This document shows positions 41,642 to 50,964 of a stretch of 56,659 nucleotides of DNA, one piece after another. The notes under the pieces were generated by a model that did no database searches, was not told where the DNA came from, and was given only the letters and a program-made list of their open reading frames with translations. The DNA is from Bacteroidota bacterium (lineage in GTDB: Bacteria > Bacteroidota > Bacteroidia > Chitinophagales > Chitinophagaceae). The stretch lies in assembly GCA_030706635.1 (NCBI GenBank), contig JAUZOD010000025.1, forward strand, positions 1-56,659. Direction: 5' to 3'. The translations under genes were made by a program, and so were the position numbers. Every line of letters starts with the position of its first letter. Within the stretch, counting starts at the first letter, position 1.

Positions 41642-44188
41642 ATGAAGTTTCTACTGACCGTCCTGTTTTGCGCGGGCCTGTTCCTGCCGGTTTTTTCTCA
41701 ACACAAATCCAAAACTTCCGCCCCGAAACCCACTGCAGACACAACCCCCGTCGTCAAACCTAAAAATCCGATGGCCGGCAATCCCAGGCCTTACAAGGAC
41801 GTGATCCCGGACAGCGCCATTAGCCGGAAAGGTTTATTCACCGTTCATCAGGTAGGGGATAAATGGTTTTTCGAGATTGGCGACTCTTTGTTCAACCGGG
41901 AAATCCTCACGGTAACGCGGTTCAGCAAATCGCCTGCGGGCAGCCGGACTTACGGGGGCGAGCAGGTTAATGAACAAACGATACGATGGGAAAAAGGTCC
42001 TTCCGATGTTGTTTTTCTGCGCGTGGTGACCATGATCAGCATGTCGCCAGATTCCACACAGCCCATTGCCATCGCCGTGCGCAATTCCAATACAGATCCG
42101 ATTGCAGCGGCGTTCGACATAAAGGCTTACGGAAAGGATTCGAGCGTGGTGATTGATGTGACCGATTTTTTTAAAGGGGATAATCAACCGGTGAGTCTGA
42201 GCCCCGCGCTTAAAAGAAGATATAACCTCAGTGGCATTTCGGGAGACCGGTCTTACATCGCTTACATCCACACGTTCCCGATGAATACCGAAGTGCATAC
42301 GGTAAAGACCTTCAGCTCCACTCCGTCTCCGGGGGGAATCCAGTTCGGTCCGGCATCTTCCGTGAATCTACCCGCAGCCGAGGCCGCAGGCGCCGTTACC
42401 GTGGAACTGAACAACTCTTTCATCCTGCTACCGGAAACGCCTATGCGCAAAAGGTTGTTTGATCCAAGGGTGGGCTATTTTGCCAGTGAATACAGCGTGT
42501 ACACGGATGATCAGCAGAAGGTACAGACCTCCACGTTCATTCACCACTGGCGCCTGGAACCCCGGGATGAAGACAGTGCGCGATGGAAAAGGGGCGAGCT
42601 GGTGGAACCCAAAAAACCCATTGTTTACTATATTGATCCGGCCACGCCGCCCCAGTGGAGACCTTACCTGATTGCGGGGATAAATGACTGGCAGGCTGCC
42701 TTTGAAAAAGCCGGATTCAAAAATGCCATCATCGGTAAAGAATGGCCTGAAAAAGACTCCAGCATGAGCCTGGAAGATGCCCGCTTCTCGGTGATCCGCT
42801 ATTTTGCTTCGGATATCGAAAACGCCTATGGACCCAATGTCGCGGACCCCCGCAGCGGAGAGATCCTGGAAAGCCATGTGGGCTGGTATCACAACGTGAT
42901 GAAGCTGCTGCACGACTGGTACATGATCCAGGCAGGCGCCGTGGATCCGCGCGCCCGGAAAATGAAGTTTGGTGACAGCCTGATGGGCGATCTCATTCGT
43001 TTTGTTTCTTCCCATGAAATCGGCCATACCCTCGGACTGCGGCACAATATGGGCAGCAGCAGTCTCACCCCGGTGGAAAAGCTGCGCGACAAAGCCTGGG
43101 TGGAAGCGCACGGACATACCGCGTCCATCATGGACTACGCCCGGTTCAACTATGTGGCGCAGCCCGAAGATCATATCGGACCGTCCGGATTATATCCGCG
43201 CATCGGCGACTATGACAAATGGGCCATTCAATGGGGATACAAAGGCATTCCGGGAACAGCGGATGCGGAAGCCGATAAAAAAATCCTGAACCGCTGGATC
43301 ATTGACAGCCTGAAAGCCAATCCCCGTCTCTGGTTTGGGGGAGAAGCACAGAACTTTGATCCGAGGTCTCAAACGGAAGACCTTGGCGACAATGCCATGA
43401 AGGCCGGCGGATACGGCATTAAGAACCTGAAAAGGATCCTGGTCCAGCTGCCGGTTTGGACCCGGGAGGAAGCAGACACCTATGACAATCTCGGCGACAT
43501 GTACACGCAGCTCACGATCCAGTTCAGCCGTTATATGAATCACGTGAGTAAGAATGTGGGTGGTATCTATGAAACCTTTAAAAGCGTGGAGCAGCCGGGA
43601 GACGTGTATAAGCCCACGCCCAAAGTCATTCAGCAGGAGGCCGTGGCTTTTCTGCATGCGCAATTATTTGAAACGCCTTACTGGTTGCTGAATCGGGATA
43701 TACTCAACAAAATCAACAGCCCTTCCTCGAACGAAAATGTGATTAACACGCAGGGAAGTGTATTGCAATCGTTGTTGTCCAGTTCCCGCCTGTTCCGCAT
43801 GTCCATCATGGAAAATCGTTATGGAAAGAAAGACAGCTATACCGTGGATGATCTGGTTACGGACCTGGAAAAAGGGATCTGGAAGGAACTCCGCGGCGTC
43901 GCCGCCATTGATCCGTACAGAAGGAATCTGCAAAAGGAATTTGTAGAATCACTCATTTCACTGACGAATCCATCACAACCGGCAATGCCTGCGAGCCTTC
44001 CCCGGGGGCTAATACTCCTGTTCGGCGGGGACATCAAAAATACTGACGTACCGTCTATTGCACGGGCACACCTGACCGCACTAAGGAAACGCATCCTTGC
44101 GGCCGTTCCCCTGATTCGCGATAACCTCAGCAAATACCATTTGCGGGATGTCGCGGAACGGATCCGGCAGGCGCTGGAACCGAAATGA
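41642..44188 (+). CDS. Secreted zinc metalloprotease (DUF5117/DUF5118)
   Basis: An 848-residue secreted metzincin-like protease. A signal peptide (MKFLLTVLFCAGLFLPVFS) is followed by a DUF5118 segment (KDVIPDSAISRKGLFTVHQV), the DUF5117 region (DSLFNREILTVTRFSKSPAG) and a catalytic domain with HEIGHTLGLRH (H458, E459, H462, H468) and a Met-turn SIMDYARFNYV. A C-terminal helical region follows. Proteins of this type are abundant in Bacteroidota and are predicted to work in the periplasm or on the surface. The substrate is unknown. It stands alone between non-coding stretches. Confidence 0.92.
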   Translation: MKFLLTVLFCAGLFLPVFSQHKSKTSAPKPTADTTPVVKPKNPMAGNPRPYKDVIPDSAISRKGLFTVHQVGDKWFFEIGDSLFNREILTVTRFSKSPAGSRTYGGEQVNEQTIRWEKGPSDVVFLRVVTMISMSPDSTQPIAIAVRNSNTDPIAAAFDIKAYGKDSSVVIDVTDFFKGDNQPVSLSPALKRRYNLSGISGDRSYIAYIHTFPMNTEVHTVKTFSSTPSPGGIQFGPASSVNLPAAEAAGAVTVELNNSFILLPETPMRKRLFDPRVGYFASEYSVYTDDQQKVQTSTFIHHWRLEPRDEDSARWKRGELVEPKKPIVYYIDPATPPQWRPYLIAGINDWQAAFEKAGFKNAIIGKEWPEKDSSMSLEDARFSVIRYFASDIENAYGPNVADPRSGEILESHVGWYHNVMKLLHDWYMIQAGAVDPRARKMKFGDSLMGDLIRFVSSHEIGHTLGLRHNMGSSSLTPVEKLRDKAWVEAHGHTASIMDYARFNYVAQPEDHIGPSGLYPRIGDYDKWAIQWGYKGIPGTADAEADKKILNRWIIDSLKANPRLWFGGEAQNFDPRSQTEDLGDNAMKAGGYGIKNLKRILVQLPVWTREEADTYDNLGDMYTQLTIQFSRYMNHVSKNVGGIYETFKSVEQPGDVYKPTPKVIQQEAVAFLHAQLFETPYWLLNRDILNKINSPSSNENVINTQGSVLQSLLSSSRLFRMSIMENRYGKKDSYTVDDLVTDLEKGIWKELRGVAAIDPYRRNLQKEFVESLISLTNPSQPAMPASLPRGLILLFGGDIKNTDVPSIARAHLTALRKRILAAVPLIRDNLSKYHLRDVAERIRQALEPK

Positions 44189-44779
44189 GGGCGGACGCAG
44201 TGTCAAAATGGTATGGATTTTGCGCCCATTCCAGTATAAAATCGTTATCTTTCATCGCCCCCGGGGCGTATTTTCCGGGCAATTTCTTTCCGGGACTGGA
44301 GTTTCTTCCACCCGTCAGCAAAAGGATATCATCGGGAAGGCGGGCAGCTGGTACAAGACCAGGATTGTTCCATATTTATAAAACGATAAGCCAGAGATAA
44401 CCCAGAGATAAGCCAGTGATAAGCCAGTGATAAGCCTGATCTTATAAAGACTGGCTTATCTCCGGGTTACCTATGCTTTTTTATTATCTTATTATTATTT
44501 TGTATAATATTAATTATAGGTCCTCTATTGAACAACCTCAGCTTAACGGGTGATTCTGGAAATTTTTCCGCAGGTTTGTGCGGGGCCGGAACGGCATCGT
44601 CGTGAGTGGCAGGGAACGGGCCTCAAAATGGAAAACTACGGGCTCATTCCCGGATGATCCTGACCGTTGCCGGCGGATCAGGTCCTTTATTAAGATACAA
44701 GAAAAATCACCCCGAGGCAAATTTGTTTGCCGGCTTACCGGAAGATCGGAAGCTATTTAATGATATCCAATAGGTTAGA
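44189..44779. other. Intergenic region with an 11-mer repeat hairpin
   Basis: 591 bp between the metalloprotease gene and the convergent HtrA-like gene. Apart from the 11-mer element at 44385-44471 I see no gene. Frames of 60-77 codons on both strands overlap each other, lack domains and are not believed. The part from 44480 to 44780 shows nothing recognisable. Confidence 0.5.
44385..44471. repeat. 11-bp tandem array with inverted partner
   Basis: GATAAGCCAGA, GATAACCCAGA, GATAAGCCAGT, GATAAGCCAGT and a partial fifth unit, then a short loop (TGATCTTATAAAG). The inverted part ACTGGCTTATCTCCGGGTTA corresponds to nearly two units. It has the same array - loop - inverted array design as the heptamer and octamer elements, but with unrelated sequence and period. 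Confidence 0.75.
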
Positions 44780-45709
44780 TTATGCCGCCCGTCTTTCTGT
44801 CGGGGTTATCCTAATTTCTTTTTTCCGGTTATTTCTTATGATACCGATGTATTGGAACATCCCGATTTTCCCGCTGTTTAACAATTTGAATAATTGGTCA
44901 GCGGTTTCAATCACCTGGTCATTGAACGAATAAAGAATATCACCACTTTGGATCCCTGCTTTTTCGGCCGGGCTATTTACGTCAACTTTTGTAATAAAAA
45001 GTGCGCTGTGGTTAGACACTTCAGCCATCAATCTTAATTTAGGAACTAATTCTATTTGCTGCATTTGAAAACCGAGGAAAGCTCTTTTTACTTTGCCAAA
45101 CCGCATTAACTGGGAAGCGATTTCCTTAGCCGTATTAATACTTACGGCAAAACATAAGCCCTGAGTGCCATTTATAATTGCCGTATTAACACCGATCACC
45201 TCGCCTTCCGCATTCACCAAAGGGCCTCCCGAGTTGCCCGGGTTTAAAGCTGCATCTGTCTGAATCATACAATCCACCATATTGCCGCTGAAACTTTGCA
45301 TGGTTCTGCCCAATGCGCTCACGATTCCTGATGTTACCGTATGCTGAAACCCCAGCGGGTTTCCGATGGCGATCACCAATTGCCCGACTCTTAGTTTATC
45401 GGAATCTCCCAAAACAGAAGCTGTAAATTCATTCGCTGAAACCTTAAGTATGGCGAGGTCTGTTATCGTATCTTCTCCTACCAGTTCAGCATTACATGTT
45501 GTTCCGTCATGCAGCGCTACTTTGATTGCTTTGGCTTTATTTATTACATGGCTATTGGTAAACAAAAAACCATCAGACGAAATGATGAATCCCGAACCGC
45601 TGCCTTCAGAAACATTTTTATCCTTCCGGTTTACCATACGGTCAATCTTGACTACGGCGCTCTTTACTGCATCTACTGCATTGATGATAGTCTGTGAATA
45701 ATTGTCCAT
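44780..45709 (-). CDS. HtrA-like serine protease with PDZ domain, no signal peptide
   Basis: A 309-residue S1C (DegP/HtrA) protease with the triad H54 (FTNSHVI), D84 (TDLAIL) and S160 (LNPGNSGGPL), and one C-terminal PDZ domain (about 225-305; KVDVNSPAEKAGIQSGDIL). The start MDNYSQTIINAVDAVKSAV is not a signal peptide or membrane anchor, so the enzyme looks cytoplasmic, unlike DegP and DegS. Eleven further codons upstream (to 45742) would not add one. It is probably a quality-control protease. It is not in an obvious operon. Confidence 0.88.
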   Translation of the reverse strand: MDNYSQTIINAVDAVKSAVVKIDRMVNRKDKNVSEGSGSGFIISSDGFLFTNSHVINKAKAIKVALHDGTTCNAELVGEDTITDLAILKVSANEFTASVLGDSDKLRVGQLVIAIGNPLGFQHTVTSGIVSALGRTMQSFSGNMVDCMIQTDAALNPGNSGGPLVNAEGEVIGVNTAIINGTQGLCFAVSINTAKEIASQLMRFGKVKRAFLGFQMQQIELVPKLRLMAEVSNHSALFITKVDVNSPAEKAGIQSGDILYSFNDQVIETADQLFKLLNSGKIGMFQYIGIIRNNRKKEIRITPTERRAA

Positions 45710-45794
45710 ACAAACCGGACCGCAAAATCTAAACCATCTCACTGTAACGGACTTAATGGCAGAGCATAATTATAAACAGCGAAATCTGGCATAA

Positions 45795-46007
45795 TTAAAT
45801 CTTCTTATTTCTGCCTGCTGAGGAGACATTGGGCTTTTTAAAACCGGCAAAAAAAGGATTCATAAAACACATTGGTTTGCCTGAAGTTGGTATACCTGAA
45901 ATAAAAAAAGCATTGAAAGAAACCCTTTTCTCCATTTTTAATTCCATCAGGTATGGGTAGCAATCTTCATTGCCCGTGAACCGCTTACCGAGCTCGATGA
46001 ATTTCAT
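45795..46007 (-). pseudogene. Relic of an IS1595-type transposase N-terminus
   Basis: The minus-strand frame begins MKFIELGKRFTGNEDCYPYL and MELK. This resembles the first residues of IS1595/ISXO2 transposases, which have a RF-x-(T/S)-E-x-C-x-x-(Y/F)-L pattern before a zinc ribbon. After MELK the similarity continues only if the frame is shifted (a stretch reading GFQCF and then RYTNFRQTN in other frames). It stops within about 200 bp. The catalytic domain and terminal inverted repeats are not seen. I call it a decayed insertion-sequence fragment; a small unrelated protein is possible. Confidence 0.4.
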
Positions 46008-46029
46008 TCCCTACTGACCTGCAAGTCTC

Positions 46030-46884
46030 TTATTTAGTCTCCAGCAGCTTAAAAAACTGGTCAAGTTGCGGCAGAATGGCAATCCTGGTGCGGCGGTTCA
46101 GCGCCCGGCCTTCCGGACTGGCATTTGATGTTACCGGCACGTACTCGCTACGACCGGCAGCAGTAATATGCTCCGGCGGGAGCCCGTATTCATTCTGGAG
46201 AATTCTTACCACGGCTGTTGCGCGTTTAACACTCAGATCCCAGTTGTCTAAAAGCGGAGGTCTTTTGTAAGGAATACTGTCGGTATGACCTTCCACCATA
46301 AATTCCAGATCCGGTTGATTTTTTAGCACACGGGCTACTTTGCCCAGAACTTCATTGGCGCGGGCGGTGACCTCATAACTGCCGCTTTTGAATAATAGCT
46401 TATCGGAAATGTCAATGAAGACAACGTCTTTATCCACTTTGATATTTATGTCTTCATCGTTCAAATCACCAATGGCTCCTTTGAGGTTCATGACCAACGC
46501 CATATTCAGTGAGTCCTTCCTCGCCACTTCTTTCTGAAGATCCATGATGTAAACATCTTTGGCTCCAATATTCTCGAGCGATTTTTTAATACTTTCTGCC
46601 TGCGTGCCGCTGATTATCGATAAATCCTGTAACTGCTTCAGGGCCCGGGTGTTATTTTCTTTCAGAAAGGCATTGTCTGTTTCCAAATTGTAAATGCGCT
46701 TAGATCTTGCTGTGGCTGAGTCGTTGCACGTGTTGAGGGCCGACTGCAGGCGGCTGGCGACTCCATTAATGGAGTCGTACTTCGACTGTGATGCTTTCTG
46801 AGCCTGCCCGAATTTTTTGTTGCTGACACAGGAAAAAAAGCAAACGGGTAAAATGAGTACTGCCAATATCTGATATACGCTCAT
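46030..46884 (-). CDS. OmpA-family lipoprotein
   Basis: A 284-residue lipoprotein (lipobox FFSC, C19) with a long coiled-coil region (about 25-135) and a C-terminal OmpA domain (about 165-275). The domain contains LLFKSGSYEVT, FMVEGHTDSIPY, NWDLSVKRATAVVRIL and LNRRTRIAILP. OmpA domains bind the diaminopimelate of peptidoglycan, so this protein probably links the outer membrane to the wall. There is no barrel. It lies just upstream of the transposase relic. Confidence 0.9.
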   Translation of the reverse strand: MSVYQILAVLILPVCFFSCVSNKKFGQAQKASQSKYDSINGVASRLQSALNTCNDSATARSKRIYNLETDNAFLKENNTRALKQLQDLSIISGTQAESIKKSLENIGAKDVYIMDLQKEVARKDSLNMALVMNLKGAIGDLNDEDINIKVDKDVVFIDISDKLLFKSGSYEVTARANEVLGKVARVLKNQPDLEFMVEGHTDSIPYKRPPLLDNWDLSVKRATAVVRILQNEYGLPPEHITAAGRSEYVPVTSNASPEGRALNRRTRIAILPQLDQFFKLLETK

Positions 46885-47362
46885 GGTATCTGATTTTCGG
46901 TTGATGTCGCAACGACCGTATTCCGAGGCTCGAATTTAATACAATTGCGGCGTATCCATCCGGTGAAACAGCTGTTTTTTCTGAAGATAGCTCAATTAAA
47001 TTTTACCGGATAATCATAAAGTTTTATAGAATCAAATTCATCCGCACAGGAATCCATATTAAATAGCGGAAAGTTTCCGGATTAAGCCAGCTGGTGTTTT
47101 GCAAAGAGAATAATGTCTGGTATCATTTATTTCATTATTGGCACAGACCGTTCAGGGATACACAAAAACCGATGGCGCCAGTTCCAAAAGGCACTATCCA
47201 GTTAAAGCCTCCAGCCAGGGAAACTGATGTGTTTGCCAAATTTGATTTTCCGGGTGGCAAGATCGAACAGTTCCGTTATGGATTCCCGGTTTCCATACTG
47301 ATTGCCGTCCGCCAAAAGTTCTGTATTTTACAAGCCCGTCAGCCAACGTTTCTCTTAATACC
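46885..47362. other. Intergenic region without a clear gene
   Basis: 478 bp between the OmpA lipoprotein gene and xseA. A 90-codon frame (47094-47366) and a 30-codon frame (47113-47205) exist, but neither has recognisable similarity. AT-rich sequence near 46990-47060 could hold divergent promoters. Nothing firmer can be supported. Confidence 0.4.
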
Positions 47363-48805
47363 ATGATGTCCGGAATGAATTACATAAGACTCTCTGAGCT
47401 TAATGGCAAAATCAACGAAACAATTAAGGCTTCTTTCAGCACGGTAAGCTTTTGGGTTATTGCGGACATAACCAATCACACCTACAGGGCGCAAAAGAAT
47501 TCCCACAGCTTTGAACTCATTGAGAAAGACCCGGACTCAACGGCCTTACTGGCCCGGATTTCCGGAAAGGCCTGGGGAGATGGTTCAATGAAAATAGCCC
47601 GTTTCGAAAAAATTACAGGCCAGAAATTCACAGATAACATTAATGTACTAATCAACGTGTCTGTTCAGTATCATGCTGTTTTCGGCCTGCAATTGAATAT
47701 CAATGATATCGATCCCAATTTCACACTGGGTGTTCTGGAACAGCAACGCCAGGCAACACTGGAAAAATTGGTGACAGCAAATCCCGGATTCATAAATAAA
47801 TCGGGGGATCGTTATATCACCAGGAATAACCAGCTAAAACTAAATGCCGTAATCCAGAAGATAGCGGTCATTTCCTCCGCAACATCTGCAGGCAGTGAGG
47901 ATTTCCGGCATACCCTGCTGAATAATCAGTTTGGATATCAATTCTTCATAGATGATTATTTTACAGCAGTACAGGGAGAAAGCAACGCAGACCAGTTCCT
48001 GGCCCGGATCATCGCTGTTTTCAATTCCCAAAAACCCTACGATGCGGTCGTCATTACAAGAGGCGGCGGCGCGCAGACAGATTTTCTGATATTTGACAAC
48101 TATAAGATCGGCCGGGCGGTAGCCAAATTCCCCATTCCAGTGATCACAGGAATAGGCCATCAGAAAAACGAATCCATTACCGACCTTATGGCCCATACGC
48201 AAACAAAAACCCCCACCCAGGCAGCGGAATTTATTATTGCCCACAACAGAAAATATGAAGAGGCTCTGCTGCATTTTCAGAAAAACATCGCGATAAAATC
48301 CCAGCAGCTTTTTTCGCTGCATTTTCAATCGCTGTCGTTGCTTCGCAGTATGGTTGTGAATAATGCCAGGGATATTCTCACTAAAAATAAAGACTGTCTC
48401 GTAGAAATAAACCAGGCAACCATTAATATTTCAAAGTCCATTATTTTCAAGCATAAATCCGCTTTGCTGACCATTTCATCACAAATGCTTTCCAAACCGA
48501 AGATCATTCTGTACAACCGCCTAAATGATATTCAGCATGTCGTCGGCAATATCAAAACATTCAAAACGCAATACCTGAAAAACAAAAACGGATATCTGGG
48601 CCATTTCAGCGCTGTGATTAAAATGATGTCGCCGGATAACATCCTGAATAAAGGCTTCGCCATTGTCAAGAGGAACAATAAAATAACCAGCAATCCGGAC
48701 GATGTTGTTGTCGGAGAAGATATTGATATCATACTTTCGCATACGCAGATAAAATCAACTGTGAAACAAAAATCAAAATACGATGGGTCAGACTTTAACC
48801 TATGA
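47363..48805 (+). CDS. xseA: Exodeoxyribonuclease VII large subunit
   Basis: A 480-residue XseA that with XseB degrades single-stranded DNA in both directions. The N-terminal OB fold (IRLSELNGKINETIKASF ... VSFWVIADI) is followed by the catalytic region with VISSATSAGSEDF, DAVVITRGGGAQTDFLIFDN, PVITGIGHQKNESITDL and THTPTQAAEF-like TKTPTQAAEF. A coiled-coil region (about 300-420) and the C-terminal NKGFAIVKR motif complete it. It overlaps xseB by 23 bp. Confidence 0.93.
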   Translation: MMSGMNYIRLSELNGKINETIKASFSTVSFWVIADITNHTYRAQKNSHSFELIEKDPDSTALLARISGKAWGDGSMKIARFEKITGQKFTDNINVLINVSVQYHAVFGLQLNINDIDPNFTLGVLEQQRQATLEKLVTANPGFINKSGDRYITRNNQLKLNAVIQKIAVISSATSAGSEDFRHTLLNNQFGYQFFIDDYFTAVQGESNADQFLARIIAVFNSQKPYDAVVITRGGGAQTDFLIFDNYKIGRAVAKFPIPVITGIGHQKNESITDLMAHTQTKTPTQAAEFIIAHNRKYEEALLHFQKNIAIKSQQLFSLHFQSLSLLRSMVVNNARDILTKNKDCLVEINQATINISKSIIFKHKSALLTISSQMLSKPKIILYNRLNDIQHVVGNIKTFKTQYLKNKNGYLGHFSAVIKMMSPDNILNKGFAIVKRNNKITSNPDDVVVGEDIDIILSHTQIKSTVKQKSKYDGSDFNL

Positions 48806-48995
48806 AGATGCTTATAAGGAATTGGCCGAAATAGCCGGGGAGATCGAAACAGAAGCCGTATCCGTGGATGTGCTGGCCCAAAAGGTAAAAAGAGCATCTG
48901 AACTGATCAGCTTTTGTCAGACAAAACTGAAATCAACAGAGGCGGAAGTAAATAAAATTATCGCTCAAATGGAAAATACCGGCACAAAGCAATAA
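48783..48995 (+). CDS. xseB: Exodeoxyribonuclease VII small subunit
   Basis: A 70-residue XseB with the family pattern LTYEDAYKELAEIAGEIETE, then VLAQKVKRASELISFCQ and KLKSTEAEV. It forms two helices that wrap the XseA coiled coil. Overlap with xseA suggests coupled translation to keep subunit ratios. Confidence 0.93.
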   Translation: MGQTLTYEDAYKELAEIAGEIETEAVSVDVLAQKVKRASELISFCQTKLKSTEAEVNKIIAQMENTGTKQ

Positions 48996-49123
48996 TCACT
49001 GCGCCGACGTTTCGCTCGAGATAAAAAATCACATCCGTTGAAATGAATTTAAACGGAAGTCCTGTACCTTCATCCAAAGGAGCGTTTCTCCAACAGGAAG
49101 CCTGTTAATACCCGATAAAATAA

Positions 49124-50032
49124 ATGATTATGGAAACCAGGGATCTCAGTAAAGTACATCAGCTAATCGGCGATTTATTTCCCAGGCCTGAACAAATCAA
49201 AGACTGGGATCAGTATAAACTAAGCAGTGAGCAGCTGGAGCACTTTGAAGAATTCGGTTACGTTTCAAACATCAAATTGCTTGATGATCGCCAGATATCC
49301 GTTCTCCTCCGTGAGTTGGGCGAACTGACTGATGTCAATCATCCGGGCAATTCATTATTTTACGAATTTTCAACAAACGAATCAGCGGATCCCAGCAAGG
49401 TTCTTTTTCACGCATTGGGCGCCTGGCGGATCACGCCGGGATTTCATGATGTTTTATGGAATCCCCGGTTTCTGATGCCGGCAAGTCAGCTGCTGGGAAA
49501 TAAAGCGGTCCGGTTCTGGCACGATCAGTTATTCTGCAAACCGGCAAGGCACGGTGGTGTTGTGGCCTGGCACCAGGACTATTCCTATTGGATCAGAAGC
49601 GTACCCATGCAGCATTTAACCTGCTGGTGTGGCCTGGACGATGCGGACATATCAAATGGCTGCCTGTATTATGTTCCCGGAAGCCATCGCTGGGGACTGC
49701 TCGAAAAACCAGAACTGGCGGGCGACATGGATGGATTGCTCGGCAGTTTAACGGAAGAACAGAAATCCCGGTTTAAACCCGTTCCCATTCCCCTGAAAGC
49801 AGGATATGCCAGCTTTCATCATCCGCTGCTGGTGCATGGATCCTATGCCAATACCACCGAACGTCAGCGACGGGCGTTTGTAATCAATGTTTTTGCAGAC
49901 GGAACCCGGTCAAATGCCAACGAACCCATGCTCAACGGAACGGTCCAGTTTAATAAAGGAGAAAAACTCGAAGGCGATTTCTATCCGCTGCTTTTTGATC
50001 CCCGCCAGGCGGGAGCCCGTTTACCGGTTTAA
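49124..50032 (+). CDS. Phytanoyl-CoA dioxygenase (PhyH) family protein
   Basis: A 302-residue Fe(II)/2-oxoglutarate oxygenase. The iron triad is H150/D152 in AWHQDYSYW and H238 in LLVHGSYANTTE; R248 would hold 2-oxoglutarate. CYYVPGSHRWG-like LYYVPGSHRWG and the FEEFGYV start are typical of PhyH proteins. Such enzymes hydroxylate lipids, osmolytes or secondary metabolites. No biosynthetic context is visible here, so the substrate is open. An ATG two codons downstream (49130) is an equally likely start. Confidence 0.85.
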   Translation: MIMETRDLSKVHQLIGDLFPRPEQIKDWDQYKLSSEQLEHFEEFGYVSNIKLLDDRQISVLLRELGELTDVNHPGNSLFYEFSTNESADPSKVLFHALGAWRITPGFHDVLWNPRFLMPASQLLGNKAVRFWHDQLFCKPARHGGVVAWHQDYSYWIRSVPMQHLTCWCGLDDADISNGCLYYVPGSHRWGLLEKPELAGDMDGLLGSLTEEQKSRFKPVPIPLKAGYASFHHPLLVHGSYANTTERQRRAFVINVFADGTRSNANEPMLNGTVQFNKGEKLEGDFYPLLFDPRQAGARLPV

Positions 50033-50175
50033 TTTCCGTTATCGATTTCGACGGGCCTTGGATTCCAGGTCTTGCTGCTGCTGACGGTGCCGATCAAACA
50101 CCCGGTCATGAGTGCAATAATGATCACGATAAAAATGATCACCCATTTCCTCTCTGAAGAAGTTAATTTTTTCAT
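50029..50175 (-). CDS. Small membrane peptide, 48 aa
   Basis: A 48-residue frame starting MKKLTSSERKWVIIFIVIII, then ALMTGC and a short polar tail rich in Ser, Asn and Pro. It has one hydrophobic segment (about 11-27). ALMTGC could also be read as a lipobox, giving a 22-residue lipopeptide. The start lies 4 bp after the GT2 stop on the same strand. Its stop overlaps, in antisense, the last codon and stop of the dioxygenase gene. Operon position and clear membrane character suggest a real small protein. Function unknown. Confidence 0.6.
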   Translation of the reverse strand: MKKLTSSERKWVIIFIVIIIALMTGCLIGTVSSSKTWNPRPVEIDNGN

Positions 50176-50179
50176 TTAT

Positions 50180-50950
50180 TCAACGCTCCGCTTTATTCTT
50201 CAGTGTACCCGAAGTATTGCTGCTGGTTTTTGTATCGTGACCTTTCTGCCGGGAGATATTTGAGAAAAGATGGGGCAGTTCCCGTTTCAACCTTTTCAGT
50301 ATCACCTGGAACATCCTGCCATCCTGCCGCAGCGTGCGCACGTGGGTATATACGGGCGCATTTACCTGCCGGATCTTTCCGAACCGGGTCAGGTCATAGG
50401 CCATCCTTCCGTCGTCTCCGCGAAGATTACGCATGTCGAACCCCACAGCCAATGCCTGATCCTTGCGGTATCCCATGGTCATCCCGTAACAATTTAACCA
50501 GGGTCGGTTAATAGATTTGAGAACGATCAGCACATCCCGCATCTTTCTCAGCAGGTAAAGTTTAAATGGACTGAACCCGGGCTCCGGCAGAAACCGGTGT
50601 TTTGAATATACGCAGGCAATGGATTCATCTTTTATCAGCGGAGTGACCATTTTAAGGACCCAGTCCCTGGGATAATATACGTCGGCATCCGCGTTGAGTA
50701 TATATTTTCCTTTCGCTTCTGTCAACCCCTTCTGCTTGGCCGGTCCGCATCCCTGGATGGATTGCTTATACGCCCGCACCGGAAGCTGGCCGAGAATTTC
50801 CCAGGTGTCGTCTGTGGAGTTATTGTCTATCACCACAATTTCATAGTCTTCTGCAGCCATGGTCTGATCCATTAAAGACGATACCGTTGCTTTGATATGC
50901 TCAGCCTCGTTGTAGGCAGGTATTACAACAGATACAATAGGTGTTCTCAT
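50180..50950 (-). CDS. Family 2 glycosyltransferase
   Basis: A 256-residue GT-A fold glycosyltransferase. The nucleotide-binding start VSVVIPAYNEAEHIKATVSS, VVIDNNSTDDTW and the metal motif NADAD (D88, D90) are clear. It has no membrane helices, except a weakly hydrophobic segment in the middle. Donor and acceptor sugars are unknown. It is the third gene of the PafA - GH5 - GT2 - small peptide operon, 14 bp after the GH5 stop. This hints at joint work on a glycan or glycolipid. Confidence 0.9.
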   Translation of the reverse strand: MRTPIVSVVIPAYNEAEHIKATVSSLMDQTMAAEDYEIVVIDNNSTDDTWEILGQLPVRAYKQSIQGCGPAKQKGLTEAKGKYILNADADVYYPRDWVLKMVTPLIKDESIACVYSKHRFLPEPGFSPFKLYLLRKMRDVLIVLKSINRPWLNCYGMTMGYRKDQALAVGFDMRNLRGDDGRMAYDLTRFGKIRQVNAPVYTHVRTLRQDGRMFQVILKRLKRELPHLFSNISRQKGHDTKTSSNTSGTLKNKAER

Positions 50951-50964
50951 GCAGGCAGGGCCTT

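Noticed and set aside
47094-47366. 90-codon frame before xseA
   Set aside because: No recognisable similarity and an ordinary length for chance frames at this base composition.
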